Part shown: positions 8,856 through 15,892 of the stretch, in pieces
How the letters are laid out: the number at the start of each line of letters is the position of its first letter
Position numbering within the stretch: position 1 is the first letter of the stretch
Source: Actinoplanes sp. NBRC 103695
GTDB lineage: Bacteria > Actinomycetota > Actinomycetes > Mycobacteriales > Micromonosporaceae
Length of the DNA stretch: 64,000 nucleotides
Assembly (NCBI RefSeq): GCF_030269485.1
Contig: NZ_BSTL01000003.1
Location: forward strand, 186,001 to 250,000
Reading direction: 5' to 3'
Notes under the pieces: model-generated
What the model was told of the DNA's origin: nothing
What the model saw: only the letters and a program-made list of their open reading frames with translations
Database searches by the model: none
Program-made: the position numbers and the translations under genes

Positions 8856-9599
8856 ATGCCGACACCAACGTCCGAGCCGCCCAGCCGGACCGTCGCCCGG
8901 CGCCTGACGCGGCGCCGGACGCTCGTCGACCGGACACCGCCGGCGCCGGCCGATTCCTCAGCGGCCGATTCCTCAGCGGCCGACTTCTCATCGGCCGACT
9001 TCTCATCGGCCGGCTCCTCGCCGGGCGATCAGTCCCCGCCGCGTGCTCAGCCCCTGTCGCCCGCGAGGCGGGCCTGGCTACCGGCGTTGATCCTCGGCGT
9101 GTGCGCGGTTCTCCTGGGCGGGCTGGCGGTGTGGTTCGCCCAGCAGGCACACCAGGTGCGCGCCGCGGCGGGAACCAACACCGCGCTGACCGACAACGCC
9201 GCCACCAGCGAGGCGAACGGTCAGGTCGCCACCGCGGTCAACACGCTCTTCTCGTACCACTACAACGACCTCGACAAGACCCAGCAGGCCGCCCGGACCC
9301 TGCTGACCGGCAAGGCCGTCTGCCAGTACGACCAGCTGTTCGCGGTGGTCCGGCAGCACGCTCCCCAGCAGCGTCTGGTCGTCACGGTCACGGTCACCAA
9401 CAGCGGGGTGGAGATGCTGACCGGCAACCGGGCGCGGGTGCTCGTCTTCGCCACCCAGAGCGACACCAGCACGGCCACGAAGCAGACGGCCACCGCGGGC
9501 GCGATGTTCGCGGTCGACGCGGTGCGCCGGGACGGATCCTGGAAGGTGGAGAACATCGACACCTTCAACGGGGAGTCGCAGACCTCCAGCTGTGGCTGA
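8856..9599 (+). CDS. Mce-associated membrane protein with repetitive N-terminal linker
   Basis: This 247-residue protein has a cytoplasmic N-terminus of about 70 residues, one membrane helix (about 73-92) and an extracytoplasmic domain resembling its upstream neighbour (FSYHYNDLDKTQQAARTLLTG, then beta strands ending SWKVENIDTF). The N-terminal part contains five 5-residue repeats of the type ADSSA/ADFSS, encoded by 15-base tandem repeats. The last codons (SSCG-stop) belong to a 17-base tandem repeat that continues past the stop. It is the last gene of the regulator/Mas operon and is followed by a terminator. Confidence 0.82.
   Translation: MPTPTSEPPSRTVARRLTRRRTLVDRTPPAPADSSAADSSAADFSSADFSSAGSSPGDQSPPRAQPLSPARRAWLPALILGVCAVLLGGLAVWFAQQAHQVRAAAGTNTALTDNAATSEANGQVATAVNTLFSYHYNDLDKTQQAARTLLTGKAVCQYDQLFAVVRQHAPQQRLVVTVTVTNSGVEMLTGNRARVLVFATQSDTSTATKQTATAGAMFAVDAVRRDGSWKVENIDTFNGESQTSSCG
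8949..9023 (+). repeat. 15-base in-frame tandem repeat, five units
   Basis: Five consecutive 15-base units starting with GCCG and ending CG: two identical copies, then two copies of a variant, then a diverged fifth. They encode an Ala-Asp-Ser/Phe-Ser linker in the Mce-associated protein. The unit length is a multiple of three, so copy number can vary without breaking the frame. Confidence 0.85.
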
Positions 9600-9649
9600 C
9601 CTCCAGCTGTGGCTGACCTCCAGCTGTGGCTGACCTCCAGCCGCGGCTG
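9582..9649 (+). repeat. 17-base tandem repeat spanning a stop codon, four units
   Basis: The unit ACCTCCAGCTGTGGCTG occurs exactly at 9582, 9599 and 9616 and with changes at 9633. The first unit encodes the last residues of the Mce-associated protein and overlaps its TGA; the others lie downstream. Because 17 is not a multiple of three, gain or loss of units before the stop would shift the frame. Confidence 0.9.
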
Positions 9650-9681
9650 ACCCGGCCGCACGGATCAGGCACAGCGAAAGA

Positions 9682-9705
9682 CCCGGGCGCAGCATCGCGC
9701 CCGGG
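9682..9705. terminator. Bidirectional terminator-like hairpin
   Basis: A 9-base perfect stem (CCCGGGCGC with GCGCCCGGG) and a 6-base loop. It lies between the convergent Mce-associated gene and FG-GAP gene and is flanked by GAAAGA and CCTTC, which can extend the stem. It probably serves both directions. Confidence 0.7.
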
Positions 9706-9720
9706 CCTTCACCGACCGGA

Positions 9721-10755
9721 TCAGAAGATGTAAAGCGCGTTCCAGCCGTTGCCGATCGAGAAGTCGGCGTCCGAGCCCTCGCCGGAGTCGGGCGCGGAGA
9801 CGATGACCGTGTTGTTGACCTGGATCAGCAGGTCGGGCATCGGCTCGTAGCCGGCGTCGGAGTAGACGTTGCCGGCCCCGACCAGCTGACGGACGGCACT
9901 GTAGTCACCGACGTCCGCCCGGTTCCCGGCGTCGATCGGGCTGTCGCCGTCCCGGCTCGGGTAGAGGAACAACTCGCCGGCGCTGTCCCGGTAGAACAGC
10001 TCCGTGCGGCCGTCCCCGGTGATGTCGCCCAGCGAGGTCAGCAGGCCACCGGTGAAGCTGCGGCCGATCACGGCCGGGCTGCCGGCGAGCGGGTTGGCCC
10101 CGTTACCGGTACCCCGGTAGAGCAGCAGCTCCCCGTTGGTCTTGTGGGCGATCAGGTCGTCGAGGCCGTCGCTGTTGAAGTCACCGACGCCGACGATCGA
10201 CTTGAACGTCTGCCAGCTGCGGCCCACCTGGACGCCCGGCCGGAAGACCGAGGGCGCGGTGCCGGTGCCCTCGTAGAAGAACAGCGCACCGGCCGTGTTG
10301 CGAGCCAGGACGTCCGTCTTGCCGTCGGCGTTGAAGTCGCCGTGCTTCACGATGGTGGTGAACTGGCTCCAGCCGCGCCCGACGCTGAAGCGAGCGCCGA
10401 AGACCGCCTTGGACCGCGTGCCCGTGCCCGGGTACACGTACCCGGTGCCGGGGTAGATCCACAGCGTGCCGGTCCCGTCGACGGCGCCCAGGTCGGGCCG
10501 CCCGTCGCCGGTGATGTCGCCGAAGGTGAGGCTGTCGGAGGCAAGGGCCTCGGCGCCCTTGGCCTTGCGGTTCTTGCCGGCCTTGGCGGCCAGGTCGGCG
10601 AGCGTCGACTTGATGGTCTCCGAGCCCGACCCGTTGCCCGGGTCGGTGGCGGCGCCGGCGGCGCCGCCGAACAGCACAGTCGTCGCCGTGACGGTGGCGG
10701 CGACGAGCGCGATGGCGGCCGGCCGAGCGGCACGCCGGAAGAGGGACTTACTCAT
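9721..10755 (-). CDS. Secreted FG-GAP/VCBS repeat protein, copy 1
   Basis: This exported beta-propeller-type protein of 344 residues has a signal peptide (about residues 1-36, SKSLFRR then a hydrophobic core ending GAAGAA), a Lys/Ala-rich linker, and at least four FG-GAP/VCBS calcium-loop repeats: GDITGDGRPDLGAVD, GDFNADGKTDVLARN, GDFNSDGLDDLIAHK and GDITGDGRTELFYRD. It ends WNALYIF. The closest relative in this window is the gene at 53214-54251, nearly identical in the signal peptide and much of the core. ATG 10755 follows a GGGGAGT ribosome site; a 25-codon upstream extension covers the conserved leader hairpin and is probably not translated. Such proteins bind ligands or the cell surface; no catalytic motif is visible. 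Confidence 0.88.
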   Translation of the reverse strand: MSKSLFRRAARPAAIALVAATVTATTVLFGGAAGAATDPGNGSGSETIKSTLADLAAKAGKNRKAKGAEALASDSLTFGDITGDGRPDLGAVDGTGTLWIYPGTGYVYPGTGTRSKAVFGARFSVGRGWSQFTTIVKHGDFNADGKTDVLARNTAGALFFYEGTGTAPSVFRPGVQVGRSWQTFKSIVGVGDFNSDGLDDLIAHKTNGELLLYRGTGNGANPLAGSPAVIGRSFTGGLLTSLGDITGDGRTELFYRDSAGELFLYPSRDGDSPIDAGNRADVGDYSAVRQLVGAGNVYSDAGYEPMPDLLIQVNNTVIVSAPDSGEGSDADFSIGNGWNALYIF

Positions 10756-10778
10756 GCAGAGGACTCCCCGTAGACAAG

Positions 10779-10802
10779 GCGCCGCACTGAGGACGGCGGC
10801 GC
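10779..10802 (-). promoter_or_regulatory. Conserved 5' leader stem-loop of FG-GAP gene, copy 1
   Basis: On the minus strand GCGCCGC and GCGGCGC form a 7-base stem with a 10-base loop, ending 23 bases before the ATG. The same stem, with a 7-base loop, stands at 53170-53190 before the paralogue. The surrounding leader (TGTATCG upstream, GGGGAGTCCTCTGC downstream) is also conserved. This suggests an RNA element that affects translation or message stability. Confidence 0.55.
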
Positions 10803-11031
10803 GATTGGCCCGGAAACCGTATCGATACATGGGTGATCGTCACAGCCCCGGCCTTCGATTGATGCCGATGTGTCCAGCTATCGATTAGGTCACAGGGCGC
10901 GCCGCCCGATGGGGGTTGTTCAACCCTCACCGGCCGGGTTACGCGTCAGTAGCGTCGTCGTTCGAGAGGGCGGCGACCCACCTGCTCGGATGGGTGGCGT
11001 GCGGGGCCGCCACAGAGGGGGGAGTGTCAGC

Positions 11032-11232
11032 ATGATGTTCCGGATGTTCGGCCCGCTCGAGATCGATCTCGGTGACGTCTGTGTGCGTCCGGGTCCCACC
11101 AAGTCCCGCCGGCTGCTGTTCATCGCGCCCGACGACGCTTTCGGCCCGCTCGGTCAGCGTGACGACCTTTGCGTGCCGCGTGGCGCCGCCCAGGCGTACG
11201 GTTGTCGTGTCGTCCTGGACCCCGGCGGCTGA
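11032..11232 (+). pseudogene. SARP-type regulator, N-terminal remnant
   Basis: The 66-codon frame begins MMFRMFGPLEIDLGD and continues V-R-P-G-P-T-K-S-R-R-L-L. This is the start of the winged-helix domain of SARP/AfsR-type activators, whose usual form is R-F-x-x-L-G-P-L-E-V then a G-x-x-K-x-R-x-L-L run. After residue 30 the sequence no longer follows the family and stops, whereas intact SARPs have more than 250 residues. A GAGGGGGGAG ribosome site still precedes the ATG. I read it as the leftover head of a deleted regulator; a functional mini-protein cannot be excluded. Confidence 0.5.
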
Positions 11233-11293
11233 CAGGTGCGCGATTGGTCGAATCGATCGCGCAGCCGGCTGACCGTTCTTGAAGGACTCGCTC

Positions 11294-12094
11294 GTGACCG
11301 TCGAATCGACGAACGCACGCCACCGGACGCCTGTCCCGCCAGGGCTGACCGACGACGCTCGAAGTGACTGGGCCGACCTTCGCACGCCGACCATGGCGCC
11401 CGCACACTTCCACCCCGACATGACCGCCGACCTGCCCGAACCGGTCCGGCGATGGCTGACGTACGCGATCGCACCGGGCACCCCGATGCTGTTGTCCGTC
11501 GAACTGGCGACGCACGGTCAGATCCGGATCGGTGGGTGGCGCGGCTACACCGCCGTTCAGGAGACCTCGGCCCTGCGTGGCTTCGTGTGGGCGGCCAACG
11601 CCCGGGCGATGGGGATGCCGATCATCGGCTTCGACCGGTACAGCCGCCACACCGGCCAGATGCGGTGGCGGGCTCTCGGCGCCATACCGGTGACGGCCGG
11701 CGCGGGTCCGGACGTGACGCGCAGCGCCGCCGGCCGGCACGCCGGCGAACTCCTGATCAGCCTGCCCGCCGTCGCGCTGAGCCCCCAGGTCAAATGGCGT
11801 GCGGTCGACACCGGCACGATCGCCGCCCGGATCAAGGTCGGCAACGGCTTTCACGAGGTCACCCTGAGCGTTTCCGACGAGGGCGCCCTCACCTCGATGG
11901 TGATGTCCCGCTGGGGTGCCACGGGCCGGGGATCCTTCGCCGAGCGGGTGTTCGGCGCCGAGCTGGGCGCGGACGCGACATTCGACGGTTTCACCATCCC
12001 GTGCGAGGTCACCGCCGGCTGGGATCGAGGTACCGACGAGTGGGCCGGCGGCCAGTTCATCCGCTACACCGTGGACGACGCCCGATTCCGCTGA
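11294..12094 (+). CDS. DUF6544/DUF6920-type protein
   Basis: This 266-residue protein has no signal peptide or membrane helix. Its pattern matches what I know of the DUF6544 (DUF6920) family: PEPVRRWLTYAIAPGTP near residue 50, a beta-rich middle with RGFVWAANARAMGMP, a DRYSRHTGQMRWRALG stretch, GPDVTRSAAGRHAGEL, and a late RWGATGRGSF. The function of that family is not established. I chose GTG 11294, preceded by AAGGA at the right distance; the frame is open from a TTG at 11279. The gene stands alone, followed by a strong terminator. Confidence 0.65.
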   Translation: MTVESTNARHRTPVPPGLTDDARSDWADLRTPTMAPAHFHPDMTADLPEPVRRWLTYAIAPGTPMLLSVELATHGQIRIGGWRGYTAVQETSALRGFVWAANARAMGMPIIGFDRYSRHTGQMRWRALGAIPVTAGAGPDVTRSAAGRHAGELLISLPAVALSPQVKWRAVDTGTIAARIKVGNGFHEVTLSVSDEGALTSMVMSRWGATGRGSFAERVFGAELGADATFDGFTIPCEVTAGWDRGTDEWAGGQFIRYTVDDARFR

Positions 12095-12126
12095 TCGGCC
12101 GGGATGCGGATCGTCACTCCCAGGGG

Positions 12127-12157
12127 AAAGGCCACCGGCGGGCTGCCGGTGGCCTTT
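12127..12157 (+). terminator. Rho-independent-type terminator
   Basis: A perfect 13-base stem (AAAGGCCACCGGC with GCCGGTGGCCTTT) and a 5-base loop, 33 bases after the stop of the DUF6544-type gene. It also faces the convergent propeller gene. Confidence 0.8.
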
Positions 12158-12166
12158 CCTTACCCT

Positions 12167-12259
12167 GCTTTCCCGGTCAGACCGTGGTCGGCATCCCGCT
12201 TTCCCGGTCAGACCGTGGTCGGCATCCTGCTTTCCCGGTCAGTCCGCGGTCGGCGGGAC
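12167..12259. repeat. 31-base tandem repeat spanning a stop codon, three units
   Basis: Units begin at 12167, 12198 and 12229. The first two are identical except at the last position; the third is diverged over its final 20 bases, where it codes for the C-terminus and stop (minus strand, TGA at 12241-12239) of the PLL-propeller protein. The other two lie outside the gene. The unit is not a multiple of three. Confidence 0.85.
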
Positions 12260-14560
12260 CGGGACCGAATGGCCGGTGAAGGTGACCGGCGCCGTCTTCT
12301 TCGAAGCTCCCGACACCTCGCGGACGTAGACGCGGGTGGCGTCGCTCGCGTTGCGGAAGACGACCGCCCAGGTCCGGCCCGAGGCGTTGGTGATCGGGGC
12401 GATCGTCGGATCGGTGGCCGACACGTCGGCGCCGGTCGGGTCCAGCGGCGCCCAGTCGCCCCAGGCGTTCGAGTCCGGTGCGACCTCGAAGACGCGGTGG
12501 ATCTGGTTGTCGCTGCCTCGCGCCACCACCGCGGTCCGGCCGGTGGCGGGGTCGACGACGGCGACCGGGGCGCCCGCCGCGGTGAACGTGCCCACGGTCT
12601 GCCAGGCGGCCGGCCACGTGCCGGCGGCGTCCTGGATCTTGGTCAGGATGCTGCCGTCGCCGGCCCGCACGAACACCCGCAAGCGGGATCCGGAGAGCAG
12701 CGCGGCCGGCTTGTCCTCGACACCCGCGGCGCCGATCGTGGCCCAGGCGCCGATCGTGCCGTCGTCGGCGTAGCGCACCGTGCGGACCGCGCCGGACCAG
12801 TCCCGCGCGAACAGCTGCTGGCCGCCGGTGACCGGAACCGCGGTCACCGAGCCGGCCAGGTCCTGGTCACCCAGGTTGCGCCAGTACGACGTGGTGCCGG
12901 TGACCAGCCGGTGGTGCCACAGCGCCCCGTTGTCGTCGATGCCGAAGTTGACGTTGACGCCGGTGGAGAGGCTGACGGGGGCCGGCGGAGAGTCCATCGT
13001 GCCGCCGCCGTTGCCCCACTTGTTGTAGGTGGCCGCCCCGACCGCGGTCTGGCTGGCCACCCAGTAGCCGCCCAGCACGTTCTGCACGGTCACCTGGATC
13101 CGGCCGTCCGGGTACGCGTTGACGCCCGGCTGCCCCGCGTACGGCTCCTCGGTCGCCGGCGCCTCGCTCCACGTCACGGTCGAGAAGTCGTCCGGGTCGT
13201 TCTGGTGGCCGAGCCGCAGCACACCGGTGTTGTCCACGTAGGCGTACTCGATCGTCCCCAGCGTCCCGCCCGGGTTCGCCGGCTGGATGACCGACGTCGG
13301 CGAGTTCTGCGCGATCGGCAGCGGCGGGAGCGACTCGGCGAACCATCCCTGCAGGTCGACGACGAGGCGCACCGTACCCGTGGAGACGCTCTTGACCCTG
13401 ATCTTGCCGTCGGTGCCCGGCCGGATGACGGCCATGCCGGCGCGGGCCTTCCCGGCGTTCCAGGTCGACACCGAGCTGCCCGGTTCGGTGTTGCCCACGC
13501 CCCACGACTTGAAGTAGCCGTTCTGCGCGGGGCTGTTGGCGGCGAAGTTGAGCGCCAGGCCGGCGATGCCCCGGGTGGGCAGGCCGTTGGTGCCACCGAC
13601 CGCGACGTCGACCGTCCCGTTGGCCGGCAGCGTGGTGTCGATCAGACGCTTGGCCAGCGGTCGGAGCCCGGCGCCGGTGACGCTGAGATCGGTGTGGTAG
13701 CCCAGGAGACGGACCAGCACGTTGATCGTGCCGGCGCTGTGGTTGACCAGGTTGACCCGGCCGTCCGCCGCGACCCGGATCATCGTGCCCGAGGAGGTCG
13801 TGCCGGTGTCGAAGGCGAGGTTGGCGGTCTCACCACTGCCGCCGGTGGGCGTGGTGCCGACCCACCCCTCGGCGGTGGCGCCGGCCACCTGCAGGTCGAC
13901 GAAGACCGTGGGGGAGCCGGCCGGGACCTTCCCGCCGAGCAGGTTGACCGTACGGCTGCCGTTGGCCGGGATGGTGCCGGCCGGGACGCCGACCCCGCCC
14001 GAGGTGTTCAGCACGGTGGGGTTCGAGGGTACGGCGACGAAGCCGCCCGGACCGCTCGTGCCGCGGACCGCCGTGTAGTAGCCGAGCACGTCGACCAGGA
14101 CGTCGATGTTGCCGGCCGAGTTGTACAGGTAGAGCTTCCCGTTCGCGCCGACCTCGACGATCGCCGAGTTCGAGAGGTTGTCGGCGGCGGCCACGTTGAG
14201 GGTCGCGACGCCCGGCCGGGCCGTCACGTCGCCCTTCCACAGGGTCAGCCAGGTGGCGGCCGTCGGCGCCTTGGTGGTCACGTTGACCAGGACGGCACGG
14301 ACGTTGGTCGCGGGCACGCCGGCCACGCCGAGGACCTGGAACTGGGTGGTGCTGGCCGGGCCGCGTACCCCCTTGGTGGTTCCGACGCCGGTCAGCGTGT
14401 TGAGCACGCGTCCCATGCCGGTCGACAGCGCGACGTAGTCGCCACCCTGGCCGGCGTCATCCGCCCGGGCGGGCCGCGCCGCGGGCAGCGCCACCACTGT
14501 GCCGACGGCTACCACCAGCGCCAACAAGACGTGGCGGAATCGCCACCGATGCCTCGTCAT
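12239..14560 (-). CDS. Large secreted protein with VLNT-type repeats and a C-terminal PLL propeller
   Basis: This is a 773-residue exported protein with a signal peptide about residues 1-34 (ending ARPARADD). The N-terminal half has three modules of the secreted actinobacterial type in which a VLNT motif is followed by LNVAAADNLSNSAIVEVGANGK and then N-x-A-G-x-I-D-V-L-V-D-V-L-G-Y-Y (seen near residues 130, 285 and 415). The C-terminal half (about 440-770) is a PLL-like/DUF346 beta-propeller with repeated W-G-N-G-G, W-x-N-L-G and R-x-G-x-I motifs. The ATG at 14560 has a GGGGAGGAA site before it. No catalytic motif is visible; carbohydrate or surface binding is the usual role of such propellers. 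Confidence 0.8.
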   Translation of the reverse strand: MTRHRWRFRHVLLALVVAVGTVVALPAARPARADDAGQGGDYVALSTGMGRVLNTLTGVGTTKGVRGPASTTQFQVLGVAGVPATNVRAVLVNVTTKAPTAATWLTLWKGDVTARPGVATLNVAAADNLSNSAIVEVGANGKLYLYNSAGNIDVLVDVLGYYTAVRGTSGPGGFVAVPSNPTVLNTSGGVGVPAGTIPANGSRTVNLLGGKVPAGSPTVFVDLQVAGATAEGWVGTTPTGGSGETANLAFDTGTTSSGTMIRVAADGRVNLVNHSAGTINVLVRLLGYHTDLSVTGAGLRPLAKRLIDTTLPANGTVDVAVGGTNGLPTRGIAGLALNFAANSPAQNGYFKSWGVGNTEPGSSVSTWNAGKARAGMAVIRPGTDGKIRVKSVSTGTVRLVVDLQGWFAESLPPLPIAQNSPTSVIQPANPGGTLGTIEYAYVDNTGVLRLGHQNDPDDFSTVTWSEAPATEEPYAGQPGVNAYPDGRIQVTVQNVLGGYWVASQTAVGAATYNKWGNGGGTMDSPPAPVSLSTGVNVNFGIDDNGALWHHRLVTGTTSYWRNLGDQDLAGSVTAVPVTGGQQLFARDWSGAVRTVRYADDGTIGAWATIGAAGVEDKPAALLSGSRLRVFVRAGDGSILTKIQDAAGTWPAAWQTVGTFTAAGAPVAVVDPATGRTAVVARGSDNQIHRVFEVAPDSNAWGDWAPLDPTGADVSATDPTIAPITNASGRTWAVVFRNASDATRVYVREVSGASKKTAPVTFTGHSVPVPPTAD

Positions 14561-14689
14561 TCGTGTGTTCCTCCCCGTGAGATCCGGGGGAACAGCCCAC
14601 GCACGACCTGCTCCCCCGAACAGCAAAGATGTCAGCGGCCGAACGGCGGCGCGGGCGACGTTGTGCCTCGCGGAGCCGGGCGTTCTCTC

Positions 14690-14773
14690 CTGGCGCTGAT
14701 AGAGACGTTGAGCGTCGTTGATGTTACGGAAAACGATCACCGGCGTCTGCCCCGCGCTGTTCCGGACGGGCTC
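14690..14773 (-). pseudogene. C-terminal fragment of a PLL-propeller protein
   Basis: Read on the minus strand, this segment gives VRNSAGQTPVIVFRN followed by INDAQRLYQRQ. It matches the C-terminus of the neighbouring propeller protein (N-A-S-G-R-T-W-A-V-V-F-R-N then A-S-D-A-T-R-V-Y-V-R-E). It has no start and no proper stop before the next gene. It is best explained as the tail of a former tandem copy. The rest of the 14561-15004 gap holds the ribosome site of the leftward gene and presumably the promoters of both flanking genes. Confidence 0.5.
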
Positions 14774-15004
14774 GATGCCCCGGCAAACGGCCTCGTGACC
14801 TCTTGGCGTGAGACCAGGCGCGGGCTGGTGGCTCAGCGGGTGATGCCGTACCGGCGCTGGATGAGGCGTTCCGCGGTGGTGCGGGGGATGAGCAGAGGAC
14901 CCCGAAGCCGGTGCCGCCGGCGCAGGGTGCAAACCTGAGGGCAAATGCGCTGCCCTTCTGTGCACCCGCCCATCCGCCGGGTCGTGACCTGCGTACTGGG
15001 TGGC

Positions 15005-15511
15005 ATGCGCACGCTCAAGAGGAAACTCGCCCTCGCCGCAGCCGCCGTCGTCACGGTCGGCATCTCCGCCGTCACCTACCAGGCCTCCGCGGCCGAAACC
15101 TCGCCTCTCCAGCCACCTGCCGGCCTGAAGATCGTCGGCCAGTTCGTGGTCGGCACGGGCACCCAGACCTACACGTGCACGGGTGGCAAGTTCACCGGCT
15201 CGTCGGTTCCCGAGGCCGCCCTGTTCGACGGCGCCAACCGCAAGATCCACCACTTCGGCGGTCCGAGCTGGCAGTCGGAGTCGGACGGCTCGCTGATCAC
15301 CGCCGCCCCGGTGGCCAACTCTCCGGTCCCCGGTGCCATCCCGGAGCTGCTGCTCGAGGTCAAGACGCACTCCGGGCAGGGCTTCCTCAGCACGGTGACG
15401 CACATCCAGCGGATGAACACCTTCGGTGGCGTGGCCCCGGCCACGGCCTGCACGGACGGCCAGAAGGTGAGCGTCCCGTACAACGCCAACTACATCTTCT
15501 GGGGTAACTGA
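15005..15511 (+). CDS. Secreted DUF3455 protein
   Basis: This 168-residue exported protein starts MRTLKRKLALAAAAVV, and its signal peptide ends near residue 33 (QASAAET). The mature part follows the DUF3455 pattern: an opening PPAGLKIVGQFVVGTGTQTYTC stretch (broken here after 20 residues for reporting), a Phe-Asp-Gly turn, H-H-F-G-G-P-S-W, S-P-V-P-G-A-I-P-E-L-L-L, and a closing V-P-Y-x-A-x-Y-x-F-W. Members are secreted proteins of fungi and bacteria with no established function. I took ATG 15005 rather than the in-frame 14945 because it begins directly at the signal peptide. Confidence 0.8.
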   Translation: MRTLKRKLALAAAAVVTVGISAVTYQASAAETSPLQPPAGLKIVGQFVVGTGTQTYTCTGGKFTGSSVPEAALFDGANRKIHHFGGPSWQSESDGSLITAAPVANSPVPGAIPELLLEVKTHSGQGFLSTVTHIQRMNTFGGVAPATACTDGQKVSVPYNANYIFWGN

Positions 15512-15533
15512 GCCTGTCCGGCGACCAAGCGCA

Positions 15534-15577
15534 GGGCGGGCCTTCGTGGCCCGTCCAGCGCCGCCGCCGTGGCGGCG
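15534..15577 (+). terminator. Double-hairpin terminator region
   Basis: Two stems in a row: 15534-15556 (9 pairs including one G-U, loop TTCGT) and 15559-15577 (7 pairs, loop GCCGT), 23 bases after the DUF3455 stop. There is no T-tract, as is common in actinomycetes. Confidence 0.5.
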
Positions 15578-15582
15578 TCAGC

Positions 15583-15817
15583 GGGCAGGTAGACGATAAC
15601 GCCGAGGTCGTGGCGGCCGACATCCGTTCACTGATCGAGGGCGACGGCGGCCTCCGGACGTACGCCCCGGCGCCGGACGCGATCGTCCTGACGCTCGGGC
15701 CGCGCGGCGGAGCGAGCTACATCCCGGGCACCGACGTTTCTCGGCGCGGCCGCGACTGCCGAGTTCAAGCGGACTTTCCGCCTGGCGGAGTTCCGGGAAT
15801 TGCTCGGAGCGAATTGA
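15583..15817 (+). pseudogene. C-terminal remnant of an FAD-dependent oxidoreductase, frameshifted
   Basis: The plus frame reads NAEVVAADIRSLIEGDGG, L-R-T-Y-A-P-A-P-D-A-I-V-L-T-L-G-P-R-G-G-A-S-Y-I-P-G, the C-terminal pattern of AIF/AMID-like NAD(P)/FAD-dependent oxidoreductases. At about 15738 the family sequence jumps to the next frame, which reads FLGAAATAEFKRTFRLAEFR and E-L-L-G-A-N before a TGA at 15815. A one-base deletion in GACGTTTCTC explains the jump. The N-terminal FAD-binding part (over 250 residues) is absent upstream, so this is both truncated and frameshifted. Confidence 0.6.
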
Positions 15818-15860
15818 TTCGATGCCACAACCCGAGGCTAAATCGCCATTACGGAATACC

Positions 15861-15878
15861 TGCCGATATCGATCGGCA
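15861..15878. terminator. Small hairpin between convergent elements
   Basis: TGCCGAT and ATCGGCA form a 7-base stem with the loop ATCG. It lies 15 bases beyond the stop of the leftward propeller gene, a suitable place for a terminator. Confidence 0.4.
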
Positions 15879-15892
15879 ATGATCGCGGTGAA

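Noticed and set aside
12104..14938. Plus-strand frame of 944 codons opposite the propeller gene
   Set aside because: The product is Arg/Gly/Asp low-complexity with no signal peptide or domain; the minus-strand gene has a signal peptide, ribosome site and recognisable repeats.
14563..15403. Long upstream extension of the propeller gene frame
   Set aside because: The extension would cover the DUF3455 gene on the other strand and the propeller relic; the signal peptide and ribosome site place the start at 14560.
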